From: UMGS172 sp045647525
GTDB lineage: Bacteria > Bacillota > Clostridia > Oscillospirales > Acutalibacteraceae
NCBI GenBank assembly: GCA_045647525.1
Contig: JAZRMK010000015.1
Coordinates: 1-40,771, forward strand
Length of the DNA: 40,771 nucleotides
Reading direction: 5' to 3'
A program made the position numbers and the translations under genes. Below the pieces are notes generated by a model. That model saw only the letters and a program-made list of their open reading frames with translations. It had not been told where the DNA came from and did no database searches. This document shows positions 1 to 8,559 of this stretch, in pieces. Position 1 is the first letter of the stretch; every line of letters begins with the position of its first letter.

Positions 1-2
1 CC

Positions 3-1256
3 TTTTTTGTTACGGCAATTCTCGCCAACTTGGGTTCTCCTTCGTTGGCATATATTTCAATGGCTTGTGCCGTTATTCAGATGTTTTTATACGATGAAGA
101 GAAGAACTTTTATTTTGGTTGCCTTTTGCTGCCTATGTTGGGTGTTTTCGATGTAACTGAAATTACATATCTTGCCAATATCATCGTGGCAGTACCGTTT
201 GTAATCTACTTGTTAAGAAACCGATTGTCGTTTAAGGCATTCCCGTTGATTTCAACATTGTTTCTCTTTATCGTGGAAATGCTTCATATAGTAGCTCTTG
301 ACAACAAGGAAAACCTTGTTGGTAATATTTCTTGCTTTTTGAGTATGATCTATTGCTTGTGCATTACACTTGATGAGAACATTGATTTGAAATTGGATCG
401 CATTGTACGTCATTTGTCGGTTGGTATCATTCTTTCGGCATTGATATACCTTTACTGCAACGATTACTTTGATACTGATATCGTTGAAGGCGTTGTAAGA
501 GGCGACCGTCTTGCTGCGTTCTCGCGTGACCCAAACTATTATGCTTTGTTTATATGTGTTGCGGTTGCCTGTTTGTTGGCGTTGAAAAAGCATATTATAT
601 TTGACTATGTCTTCTTGGGCGTTTTGGTTATTTTAGGTTTCCTTACCGGCTCGAGAATGTGCTTCCTTTTGCTTGTTTTTACACTTTCGATCGGGCTTAT
701 TTATAACGCAGCTAAATTCAAGAATAAATCAAGAACAAGATTTTTCAGAGGTATTGTTGTAATTCTTGCAGCATCACTGATGCGATTCAGCGACAAGGTG
801 CGGATACTTATTGACAGTATGCTTGAACGTTCGGGTATGGATGGTGGCAAGAACTCTTCGTCCGTCGATTTGACTCAGGCTACTGCGGGAAGAACCGATA
901 TTTTGGAGGATTATTTTGCAATCTTGTCCTCGAATTTTGTGTGTTTTATTTTCGGCTACGGCTTACAGTATCACCAGTTCTTAAAAACCAGTGAAAGCGC
1001 AGGTGCACACAATACATACCTGGATATTATACTTGCTTGGGGTATTATCGGTGTATTGGCTATGCTCTACATCGTTTTTACGTGGTATAGAAAGCACTCA
1101 AAACTCTTCGAAATGGAAGAAGACTGGATTGCAAAAATGCCTATGGTTGTTTTGGCTATAAACTTCTTGGATCTGAGTTGTCTTGGTGCAACGATGTTCT
1201 GGTGGGTAATTGCCATTGTATTACTGGCAACAAGAAAACAAACGGTTGAGGGTTAG
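3..1256 (+). CDS. Wzy-like O-antigen/capsule polymerase, 5' end outside window
   Basis: This is a very hydrophobic protein of more than 400 residues. It has about ten predicted membrane segments and a larger outward loop around residues 255-310 that includes a polar stretch with SGMDGGKNSSS. This layout is typical of O-antigen ligase/polymerase (Wzy, PF04932-like) proteins, which join lipid-linked repeat units at the outer face of the membrane. The motif SRDPNYYAL and the Gly-Ser-Arg of FLTGSRM in mid-protein are also common in this family. The frame stays open from the TTG at 30 back to base 3, so the true start is probably upstream of the window and the coding region is listed as partial. 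The next gene starts one base after the stop, so the two are probably translated together. Wzy sequences diverge strongly, so the call rests on topology and context; the substrate is unknown. Confidence 0.75.
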   Translation, partial: FFVTAILANLGSPSLAYISMACAVIQMFLYDEEKNFYFGCLLLPMLGVFDVTEITYLANIIVAVPFVIYLLRNRLSFKAFPLISTLFLFIVEMLHIVALDNKENLVGNISCFLSMIYCLCITLDENIDLKLDRIVRHLSVGIILSALIYLYCNDYFDTDIVEGVVRGDRLAAFSRDPNYYALFICVAVACLLALKKHIIFDYVFLGVLVILGFLTGSRMCFLLLVFTLSIGLIYNAAKFKNKSRTRFFRGIVVILAASLMRFSDKVRILIDSMLERSGMDGGKNSSSVDLTQATAGRTDILEDYFAILSSNFVCFIFGYGLQYHQFLKTSESAGAHNTYLDIILAWGIIGVLAMLYIVFTWYRKHSKLFEMEEDWIAKMPMVVLAINFLDLSCLGATMFWWVIAIVLLATRKQTVEG

Positions 1257-1257
1257 T

Positions 1258-2247
1258 ATGAATAACGACCTGATTAGTATTGTTATACCGGTTTATAACG
1301 TTGAAAAGTATTTGCATAAATGCGTTGAATCGGTTTTGAATCAGACTTATGAAAATATTGAAGTTATCCTCGTTGATGATGGCTCTGTTGATTCGTCGGG
1401 AAGCATCTGCGACGATTTTGCAAAGATAGACTCACGTGTCAAGGCGTTTCATCAGGAAAACAGAGGTGTTTCGTCGGCTCGTAATAAAGGTCTTGACGAG
1501 GCAAAGGGCGAATATATAGTTTTTATCGATTCTGACGACTGGGTATCATGTGATATAGTCGAAAGATTATATTCTGCCGTTTTAGATAACGCAACCGATA
1601 TGGCAATTTGCGCCTATACTGAGGTTTGCGAGGGTGAAGAGCTTGAAATCTCATTGGAATCAGATGTTATCATTGGCGATAAGTCGGTTGCAGACTTTGT
1701 TAATGGTAGATTCAGCCATTCGGTCATATCAACATCGTGTTGCAAGCTGTTCTCAAAAAAGACTGTTAGCCGTTATAACCTTCAAATGAGATATGGCGAG
1801 GATCTTCTGTTTAATATTGAAAACTTCCAAAATGTCAAAGGCGTTGCACTATTGTCGAAACCTATGTATTTCCATAGAATATATAAGAATTCAACATCGC
1901 TTTCAAATCAGTTTTCACCCGAATTTTTCTCGCATTTTGAAGTGCTTTATGAACGCGCGTTGGATATGCTTTACAAAAAAGGTAATATAGCGATAACTGA
2001 TGCCGATGAAGTTCATTATAAGATGTTTTATTACTCGATGCACTTTATGAAATGTTTTGCTAAAACCTTTGATAAGAAGTCGTCAAAGGCATATATTTCA
2101 AGGCTGTGCAAAAGTCCTTCTCTTAAAAAAGCGGCAAAATATCTGTTTAAAAAACGTGGTCTTATGGTTGCGGTTGCTACTGTGATGATAAGAATGAATA
2201 TGACCAACCTGCTTTATTGGTACATCAATCGAAGCATAAATAAATAA
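1258..2247 (+). CDS. GT2-family glycosyltransferase
   Basis: The protein has about 329 residues and the standard GT-A fold signature of family 2. It begins with SIVIPVYNVEKYLHKCVES, followed by the nucleotide-binding LVDDGSVDSSG, the ENRGVSSARNKGLDEAKGEY block, and the metal-binding FIDSDDW. It should transfer a sugar from a nucleotide donor to a lipid-linked glycan on the cytoplasmic side of the membrane. An in-frame upstream start at 1210 exists but would overlap the preceding gene by 47 bases. ATG 1258 lies just behind GAGGG and gives the normal family N-terminus (MNNDLISIVIPVYN). The last part, about residues 255-329, is basic and may sit on the membrane. Donor and acceptor cannot be read from the sequence. 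Confidence 0.9.
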   Translation: MNNDLISIVIPVYNVEKYLHKCVESVLNQTYENIEVILVDDGSVDSSGSICDDFAKIDSRVKAFHQENRGVSSARNKGLDEAKGEYIVFIDSDDWVSCDIVERLYSAVLDNATDMAICAYTEVCEGEELEISLESDVIIGDKSVADFVNGRFSHSVISTSCCKLFSKKTVSRYNLQMRYGEDLLFNIENFQNVKGVALLSKPMYFHRIYKNSTSLSNQFSPEFFSHFEVLYERALDMLYKKGNIAITDADEVHYKMFYYSMHFMKCFAKTFDKKSSKAYISRLCKSPSLKKAAKYLFKKRGLMVAVATVMIRMNMTNLLYWYINRSINK

Positions 2248-2268
2248 TTTTTCATAGGTGATTTTAAA

Positions 2269-3093
2269 ATGAAGATTGAAGAAGTACGTCCTTTGCAAGA
2301 GGCACAGATGGAGCTTCTTATTGAGACCGATCGTATTTGTTCGGAGCTTAATTTAACATACTATCTTATCGGCGGCACACTGCTTGGCGCAATAAGACAC
2401 GGTGGATTTATCCCTTGGGATATTGATGCCGATATTGCTATGCCTCGTGCCGATTATGAGAAGTTTAGGGCTTATTGGGCGAAAACCAAAAGCGACCGCT
2501 ATTTTTATCAGCACTATACAACCGAAAAAAACCACGATGCACCGCACGCTATCTTGAAGATACGCGGCACAAGGGTCAATTTTAAAAATGCTGATAAAGC
2601 ATATGAAAAACAGTGTGAAGGTATCTATATGGATATTTTTCCGCTTGACCAGGCACCCGAAAGCCCTAAAAAGCAGTTAAAACAGCAGAAAAAGATCAAG
2701 TTTATATCACGTCTTATGGAGGGCAAACGCGCCCACGATTACAAAACGGGTAAATTAAGATTTTTGGTAAAAAAACTGTTGAAGGTTATGCTAAAACCCG
2801 TTTCTTACAGTGCGTTGGCTGAAAAAATGGATAAATATATGGTTATGCATAACGGCGAATGTGATAAGTATCTGGTCAGCATGGCAAGCCATTATTCCTA
2901 TAAAAAGCAGTTGATGCCGGCAAAGATTTACGGCACACCTCAAAGAATCAACTACGAGGGTGTAATGCTCTGCGCACCGGCAGAAATAGATGATTATCTG
3001 ACCCGTATTTACGGTGATTATATGAAGTTACCGCCCGAAGAGGGAAGATATGAGCTGCTCGACTATGTAGACAGTGTTGATTACGGCAACTAA
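2269..3093 (+). CDS. LicD-family phosphotransferase (nucleotidyltransferase fold)
   Basis: The protein has 274 residues and fits the LicD family (PF04991), which moves a phosphorylated alcohol such as phosphocholine from a CDP carrier onto a glycan. Visible signatures are LIGGTLLGAIRHGGFIPWD near residues 38-56, then a metal site read as WDIDADIAMPR, and further on YMDIFPLD. The usual family motif is WDDDxDI. Here the middle position of the three-Asp run is Ile, although alternating acidic residues that could bind metal remain. The ATG follows GTGATTTTAAA with a modest ribosome site. It lies between a glycosyltransferase and a flippase, so it probably decorates the repeat unit before export. 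The transferred group is unknown, and no choline kinase or uptake genes are in the window. Confidence 0.85.
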   Translation: MKIEEVRPLQEAQMELLIETDRICSELNLTYYLIGGTLLGAIRHGGFIPWDIDADIAMPRADYEKFRAYWAKTKSDRYFYQHYTTEKNHDAPHAILKIRGTRVNFKNADKAYEKQCEGIYMDIFPLDQAPESPKKQLKQQKKIKFISRLMEGKRAHDYKTGKLRFLVKKLLKVMLKPVSYSALAEKMDKYMVMHNGECDKYLVSMASHYSYKKQLMPAKIYGTPQRINYEGVMLCAPAEIDDYLTRIYGDYMKLPPEEGRYELLDYVDSVDYGN

Positions 3094-3111
3094 CGGAGAG
3101 AAAAGATTATA

Positions 3112-4593
3112 ATGATAAATAAGAGTTCGCAAAAAATTTTTAATAACTCAATAATGTACGTTCTTGGAACGATTGCTTCAAAAGCAACCGCTTTCCTGCT
3201 CATACCGTTCTACACCAACTGTATGACCAAGGAAGAGTACGGTATTGCAACCACAATAACGACATTTGTCGGTGTTTTCGGTATTGTTGCAATGCTTTCT
3301 CTACGCGCGGCGATAATGCGCTTTTATAATGATTACGAGGGCGAGAAACGTAAGGTCTTTATGGGAACGATTATAATAACCGTTCTTTTGAATTCCGTGT
3401 TGTTCTCGGGCCTTTTATGCTTGTTAAAGGATTTTTACATAGACTTTCTGTTTAAAGACATACCGTTTTTCCCGTTGGTCTTAATAGGAATAATTTCCTT
3501 GACTTTTGAAGGCGTTTACCTTGTCTATCAAAGTTTTTTACAAGCCAAACAAGATGGCAAAAATTATTCGATCAACAGTTTTCTCTATCTTTTAATAAAC
3601 TGCATATTTGTAATTATTCTGGTCGTATTATGCGATTTAGCAGTATTGGGCGTTGTAGTTGCGAACCTTATGTCTAATTTCTTGTTTGCTGTGTACGGAA
3701 TCATCAGTATGCTGAAAAAGAAGATTTTTGTTTTTAAGTTCGATTTTGCGATGTTTAAATTGAGCGTTAAGTATTCGTTGCCCATTTTGCCGCACAATCT
3801 TTCGAACAATATGAAGACGTACTTTGCCAAAATAATTATCAGTAACTGTCTTACGTACGCATTATCGGGACTTTACTCCTTGGCATCGCAGTTTGCTTCA
3901 ATAGTTAACATTATCCAATATTCGATAAATCTTGCGTTCAGACCTTGGTTCATTGAACAGATAAAACTTGGCGAAGAGGGAAGAGCGCAGATAAAACATA
4001 TGACACAGTTGATAACGGCTCTGTTTTCGTTTATCTGTGTGTCTGTTTCGGTTTTCAGTAAGGAACTCGTGCAAATTTTGTCGAGCGATTCCTTCCTTTC
4101 CGCCTGGACAATGATACCGATTCTGGTATTTTCCCAGCTTATAACATTTGTATATTACAGTCACGTTCAATCGTTGATGTATAATATAAAAATGAGTAAA
4201 TATGCCGCTGTATGTTCAATTACGGGCCTTGTATCAAACGTCGTTCTTTCAATAGTTTTGGTTCGTTACATAGGCATTTACGGCATTGTAGTAGCACAAC
4301 TTTTAGGACAGACGATCTTGTCCGCAATGGTTGTTATCTTAAATAAATACGCCGAAAATGTTGATTTCGGTCTCGGCGGTATGATATTTATGTTGGTTTC
4401 ATCTGCGGTTCTTATGGCAGCGGGTGTAGGACTGACGTTCTTGATCGGCAACAAAATTTCAGCAATAGTCAGCATTTTGTTGCGTGCTTTGGTTGTTCTT
4501 TTAGCGTTTTTCCTCTTTATTTTCAAAAATATTTCCGATTTCAAACTGTTGTTGCTCGGAATGTTCAAAAGGAAGGTAAAAAAGAATGGATAA
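3112..4593 (+). CDS. Wzx-like polysaccharide flippase (MOP superfamily)
   Basis: The protein has 493 residues and about 12-14 predicted transmembrane helices. The N-terminus resembles MOP-superfamily exporters (Polysacc_synt, PF01943): NNSIMYVLGTIASKATAFLLIPFYT, broken here by a Lys-rich end. Such proteins flip undecaprenyl-linked repeat units from the cytoplasmic to the outer face of the membrane. Paired with the Wzy-like polymerase at the start of the window, it suggests a Wzx/Wzy assembly route. GGAGAG upstream serves ATG 3112. The end of the gene overlaps the next gene by eight bases, a sign of translational coupling. The C-terminal tail is strongly basic (KRKVKKN), as expected on the cytoplasmic side. 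Confidence 0.88.
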   Translation: MINKSSQKIFNNSIMYVLGTIASKATAFLLIPFYTNCMTKEEYGIATTITTFVGVFGIVAMLSLRAAIMRFYNDYEGEKRKVFMGTIIITVLLNSVLFSGLLCLLKDFYIDFLFKDIPFFPLVLIGIISLTFEGVYLVYQSFLQAKQDGKNYSINSFLYLLINCIFVIILVVLCDLAVLGVVVANLMSNFLFAVYGIISMLKKKIFVFKFDFAMFKLSVKYSLPILPHNLSNNMKTYFAKIIISNCLTYALSGLYSLASQFASIVNIIQYSINLAFRPWFIEQIKLGEEGRAQIKHMTQLITALFSFICVSVSVFSKELVQILSSDSFLSAWTMIPILVFSQLITFVYYSHVQSLMYNIKMSKYAAVCSITGLVSNVVLSIVLVRYIGIYGIVVAQLLGQTILSAMVVILNKYAENVDFGLGGMIFMLVSSAVLMAAGVGLTFLIGNKISAIVSILLRALVVLLAFFLFIFKNISDFKLLLLGMFKRKVKKNG

Positions 4594-5017
4594 AAAGATA
4601 ATCGGTTATACAACAGGTGTTTTTGATATGTTCCATATCGGGCATCTTAATGTGTTAAGAAACGCGAAAGAAAGGTGCGATTATCTAATCGTCGGCGTCT
4701 CTACCGATGAATTGGTGCAGAAAGAAAAGAATAAAACGCCGGTCATTCCCTTTTCAGAACGTTGCGAGATAGTCAGTGCTATTAAGTATGTTGATGAGGT
4801 TGTACCGCAGGTTGATAAGGACAAGTTTGCTGCCTGGCAGAAGTACCGCTTTGACAGGATGTTCGTAGGCTCCGATTGGGAGGGAACACCTCAATGGAAG
4901 GCCTTTGAGGAACAGTTTAAGGATTACGATGTCGAGATAGTCTATCTGCCTCATACCGACGGAGTTTCCAGCACTAAATTGACCCATTTTATCAAAACAC
5001 TTACCGATAACGTATAG
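4586..5017 (+). CDS. tagD: TagD-like glycerol-3-phosphate cytidylyltransferase
   Basis: The protein has 143 residues, close to the usual 125-135 of TagD/TarD. It carries the cytidylyltransferase HxGH motif as FHIGH (residues 16-20) after GYTTGVFDMF, and a C-terminal HTDGVSSTKL that matches the family's RTEGISTT nucleotide-binding loop. The family reaction joins CTP to glycerol 3-phosphate to give CDP-glycerol, the donor for TagF-type polymerases. A TagF domain is encoded further along in the same locus (11457-13913), so donor supply and use would be linked. The start overlaps the flippase end and has AGGAAGG about ten bases upstream. The first Arg of the RTEG loop is His here, so another polyol phosphate or ethanolamine-type substrate is possible. 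Confidence 0.82.
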   Translation: MDKKIIGYTTGVFDMFHIGHLNVLRNAKERCDYLIVGVSTDELVQKEKNKTPVIPFSERCEIVSAIKYVDEVVPQVDKDKFAAWQKYRFDRMFVGSDWEGTPQWKAFEEQFKDYDVEIVYLPHTDGVSSTKLTHFIKTLTDNV

Positions 5018-5028
5018 GAGATGATTTT

Positions 5029-6213
5029 ATGAATATCACAGTTGCAGGTACCGGTTATGTAGGTCTTTCTCTGGCGGTGTTGCTTTCGCAGAAAAACAAT
5101 GTAACAGCGGTTGATATTATACCTGAAAAGGTTGATATGATAAATAATAGGATATCTCCTATTGCCGACCGTGAAATCGAGCAGTTTTTGGCTGAAAAGG
5201 AACTTATGCTTACCGCCACTTTGGACAGTAAATCGGCATATAAAACTGCTGACCTTATTATTATTGCAACGCCTACAAACTATGACGAGGATAAGAATTA
5301 TTTTGACACCTCGTCGGTCGAGAATGTTATTGAGCAGGTTTTAGAGGTCAATCCCAATGCAGTTATGGTTATCAAGTCGACTATTCCCGTTGGCTATACT
5401 GAGTCGGTAAGGGAAAAGTACAACTGCAACAACATTCTTTTCAGTCCCGAATTTTTGCGCGAGGGAAAGGCTCTTTATGATAACCTTTATCCCAGCAGGA
5501 TCATTGTGGGCTATCCTAATGACAACGAAAAGATGAAGTGTCAGGCCGAGCAATTTGCCGAACTGTTGAAAGAGGGCTCATTGAAACCCGATGTTGAGAT
5601 AAGATTTATGAATCCCACCGAGGCAGAGGCCGTAAAACTCTTTGCTAACACATATTTAGCATTAAGAGTTTCGTTCTTTAATGAACTTGATACCTATGCA
5701 GCAGTAAGAGGACTTGACACAAAGTCCATTATTGAAGGCGTTGGCCTTGACCCAAGAATAGGCGATTATTACAACAATCCTTCTTTCGGCTACGGCGGTT
5801 ATTGTCTGCCGAAGGATACAAAGCAGTTGTTGGCAAACTATGCCGATGTTCCTCAGAATATTATTTCGGCTATTGTTGCAGCAAACAACACACGCAAGGA
5901 CTTTGTTGCTTCTGAAATTCTTAAAAAGAATCCCAAGGTTGTCGGAATCTACCGACTTACCATGAAGGCAGGCAGTGACAACTTCCGTCAAAGCTCGATT
6001 CAGGGCGTAATGGAGCGCATCAAAGCGCAGGGTGTTGAGGTCATAATTTATGAACCGACATTGAAGGATACAACCGTTCAAGGCAGTCGTGTTGTAAATG
6101 ATTTGGCCGATTTCAAGGCTGTTTCCGATGTTATTCTTGCCAACCGTTACAATGATGAGATCGGTGATGTTATTGGCAAGGTTTATACAAGAGATCTGTA
6201 TTTCAGAGATTAA
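5029..6213 (+). CDS. ugd: UDP-glucose/GDP-mannose-family 6-dehydrogenase
   Basis: The protein has 394 residues. The NAD site is GTGYVG at residues 7-12. The catalytic cysteine is Cys259 in FGYGGYCLPKDTKQL, and the central domain carries SPEFLREGKALYDNLYPSRI and the FxNTYLALRVSFFNELD helix typical of short UDP-glucose dehydrogenases. The enzyme oxidises the C6 alcohol of a nucleotide sugar twice to a uronic acid, usually UDP-glucuronate. An AGGAG site eight bases upstream fixes ATG 5029. Its place in the polymer locus suggests that the exported glycan contains a uronic acid. UDP-galactose or a UDP-HexNAc as substrate cannot be excluded by sequence. Confidence 0.92.
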   Translation: MNITVAGTGYVGLSLAVLLSQKNNVTAVDIIPEKVDMINNRISPIADREIEQFLAEKELMLTATLDSKSAYKTADLIIIATPTNYDEDKNYFDTSSVENVIEQVLEVNPNAVMVIKSTIPVGYTESVREKYNCNNILFSPEFLREGKALYDNLYPSRIIVGYPNDNEKMKCQAEQFAELLKEGSLKPDVEIRFMNPTEAEAVKLFANTYLALRVSFFNELDTYAAVRGLDTKSIIEGVGLDPRIGDYYNNPSFGYGGYCLPKDTKQLLANYADVPQNIISAIVAANNTRKDFVASEILKKNPKVVGIYRLTMKAGSDNFRQSSIQGVMERIKAQGVEVIIYEPTLKDTTVQGSRVVNDLADFKAVSDVILANRYNDEIGDVIGKVYTRDLYFRD

Positions 6214-6228
6214 GTTGCAGAGGTTTTT

Positions 6229-7407
6229 ATGGATTTAAGTGTACGTCTGTTTATCGCGTTGGTCGACTCCGGACTCAATAAGACTTTATTGCCTTGTGAG
6301 CAACTTGAACAGTTGACCGATGAAATGTTGATAAAAATATATAAGCTTTCGATGTCGCAATCGTTGGCTCACATTGTTGCGCAGGGAATCTGGAACAATA
6401 AGATTACCGACAAAAAAACAGACGTCGGCAGAGCGTTTTACAAGGCACAAATGACTGCACTTATGAGAACCGAAATGTTGGAGCAGGCTCTTAATAATGT
6501 TTCGGCGGCGTTTGAGACCGACAAAATAAAGCATATTCCGCTTAAAGGTTCGGTTTTAAGAAGGTATTATCCTGAACCTTGGATGAGGACGAGCTGTGAT
6601 ATTGATATCCTTGTTATCCCTGAGGATAAGCAGAGATGTATCGATATTTTATCAGATAAATTGGGCTATGTTTTAAAGCAGGACGATAACTATGACAGCG
6701 GATATGACATTTCGTTTTATTCGCCCGAAGGTGTGCATTTGGAACTGCATTTCGGTCTTATGGAAAAGCAATTTGAAGCAAGCCGTTTTTTGTCAACCGT
6801 ATGGACCGATGCTTATTTATCGAAAGACAGTCAGTACCGTTATTTGATGCCCGATGACCTGTTTTATTTCCACCAAGTAACACACCTTGCCAAGCATTTC
6901 GTTTGCGGTGGCTGTGGCGTAAGACTTTTTATGGATATTTGGCTTCTTAAAAGGCACAATGATTTTAATCTTACCGAAAAATACAAAGAGTACCTCAAAG
7001 AAGTAAATATGTTGACCTTTGAAGAGGAGATATTGAAACTTGCAGACGTATGGTTTGCCGGTAAAGAACACACGGAACTGACATCGCGGGTTGAGAGTTT
7101 TGTTATGACCTCCGGTACATACGGCTCGATGAAGAATCAAGTTGCAAGCAATCAAAATGATTCGGGCGGAAAGGGAAGATATATTTTAGAAAAAATATTC
7201 CCGCCATACAGTGTTTTGTGCAGTCAATACCCTTCACTCGAAGGCAGGAAGATGCTTACACCTTTTTACTGTGTGAAAAGGTGGTACAGAATATTGAAAA
7301 GCGGTCGTTCGACTGAGGCTTACAAAGCTATAACCGACAATTACGGCATTACTGCCGAGTATGCCGAAGGTATCAAAGATATGACCTTTAAGCTCGGGCT
7401 CAAGTAG
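6229..7407 (+). CDS. NTP_transf_5-type nucleotidyltransferase family protein
   Basis: The protein has 392 residues and resembles the uncharacterised nucleotidyltransferase family PF14907. The core is KHIPLKGSVLRRYYPEP followed by RTSCDIDILVIPED, a GS...DxD metal site of the polymerase-beta fold. A later PEGVHLELHFG places the third acidic residue, and HQVTHLAKHFV with DIWLL is also typical. Members occur in polysaccharide and lantibiotic loci, but their substrate is not established. The fold may move a nucleotide or a phospho-group onto a sugar, much like LicD. The gene is the last before a 143-base gap that holds a promoter. CAGAGG lies just upstream of ATG 6229. Confidence 0.72.
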   Translation: MDLSVRLFIALVDSGLNKTLLPCEQLEQLTDEMLIKIYKLSMSQSLAHIVAQGIWNNKITDKKTDVGRAFYKAQMTALMRTEMLEQALNNVSAAFETDKIKHIPLKGSVLRRYYPEPWMRTSCDIDILVIPEDKQRCIDILSDKLGYVLKQDDNYDSGYDISFYSPEGVHLELHFGLMEKQFEASRFLSTVWTDAYLSKDSQYRYLMPDDLFYFHQVTHLAKHFVCGGCGVRLFMDIWLLKRHNDFNLTEKYKEYLKEVNMLTFEEEILKLADVWFAGKEHTELTSRVESFVMTSGTYGSMKNQVASNQNDSGGKGRYILEKIFPPYSVLCSQYPSLEGRKMLTPFYCVKRWYRILKSGRSTEAYKAITDNYGITAEYAEGIKDMTFKLGLK

Positions 7408-7439
7408 TCGACTTAAAATGGTTTTTTACCGTTTGTGTA

Positions 7440-7468
7440 TTGATTTTAATGTCATTTAATGATATAAT
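7440..7468 (+). promoter_or_regulatory. Probable sigma-A promoter inside the polysaccharide locus
   Basis: TTGATT (7440-7445) and a perfect TATAAT (7463-7468) are separated by 17 bases, in the 143-base gap before the second GT2 gene. Transcription would start near 7475 and leave about 75 bases of leader before GTG 7551. The upstream gene ends with only a weak hairpin (around 7417-7436), so read-through is also likely. Confidence 0.65.
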
Positions 7469-7550
7469 AAACAAAATATGGAAATTCGTTGATTTTTGAT
7501 TATTATTCACTTTATCAGGTGAGCGAAACGATGTTCAATGAGGTGATTTT

Positions 7551-8534
7551 GTGTCCGATATTATAGGTAAACAGGCGGCTGAACCGATGGTTTCGGTATA
7601 CTGTATGACATATAATCACAAGAACACAATCGCCCAGACAATAGAAGGAATCGTCAATCAAAAGACAAGCTTTCCTTTTGAACTGATTATTCACGATGAT
7701 GCATCGACCGACGGGACAACCGATATCGTAAAAGAATACGAAAAAAAGTACCCCGATATTATAAAAACAGTGATACAGACTGAAAATCAGTATTATAAAT
7801 GCAATATTTTCAAAACTTTCTTCAACCCTATTGCAAAGGGGAAATATGTTGCGGTTTGCGAAGGCGACGATTACTGGACCGATATGGAAAAGTTACAACG
7901 TCAGGTTGACGCGATGGAGTCTGACCCACAATGCACTATGTGCTTTCACACGACCGAGCAGTTGTTCAGTAATGGCGATGTTATGAATATAAGGCGTTTT
8001 AAAAGGGACGTTTATGTGGATTCACATACTGTTGTGAAATATAGCGGTGCTTTTTGCTCCACACCTTCAATTATGCTACGTGCTGACGTTATGAAATGTT
8101 GGCCAAAGTTCAGAGATACTGCCAATATTTATGATTATCCGTTCCAAGCGTTAGCGGCATCAATGGGAACTGTTAAATATATTGATAGGTCAATGGCGGT
8201 ATACCGCTATGCCTCGGAAGGTTCGTGGACCGCTTTACACGAATTTGACGTTGACTATGCGCATATAGAAAATGAAATCGAATGGCTTTGGGAATTTGAT
8301 GAGTACACATCTCACAGATTCAAAAAGGATATCGAGTTTCATATAGCTCATTTTTGGTTTACCGAGTATCGCAAAAATCTTGATAAGACAGCAAAGCAAA
8401 AAGCCAAAGAGGCGATAAAATTACTGCCTTTTAAAAATAAAGTGATATTTGGCGGTGCAATTTTAGTCTTTTCGACCTTTGGGTTGAAGGCTAATAAATG
8501 GTGGTTAAAACTTAAAAAGATGATTTTTAAGTGA
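7551..8534 (+). CDS. GT2-family glycosyltransferase, paralogue of the N-terminus of the GT2-TagF fusion
   Basis: The protein has 327 residues. Family-2 signatures are VSVYCMTYNHKNTIAQTIEG, LIIHDDASTDGTTDIVKEY, and the acidic CEGDDYWTDMEKLQ where the DxD metal site lies. The same sub-motifs (TYxHxNxIxQ, DxxxDGTxDIVxEYxxKYPDI, CEGDDxW) recur in the first 250 residues of the fusion protein at 11457, so the two transferases are close relatives. The C-terminus has a basic, partly hydrophobic segment (IFGGAILVFSTFGLKANKWWLK) that may contact the membrane. The start is GTG with GAGGTG seven bases upstream, and the gene follows its own predicted promoter. Donor and acceptor are unknown. Confidence 0.9.
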   Translation: MSDIIGKQAAEPMVSVYCMTYNHKNTIAQTIEGIVNQKTSFPFELIIHDDASTDGTTDIVKEYEKKYPDIIKTVIQTENQYYKCNIFKTFFNPIAKGKYVAVCEGDDYWTDMEKLQRQVDAMESDPQCTMCFHTTEQLFSNGDVMNIRRFKRDVYVDSHTVVKYSGAFCSTPSIMLRADVMKCWPKFRDTANIYDYPFQALAASMGTVKYIDRSMAVYRYASEGSWTALHEFDVDYAHIENEIEWLWEFDEYTSHRFKKDIEFHIAHFWFTEYRKNLDKTAKQKAKEAIKLLPFKNKVIFGGAILVFSTFGLKANKWWLKLKKMIFK

Positions 8535-8559
8535 TTATAGTATAAAGACGGTGTCTATT

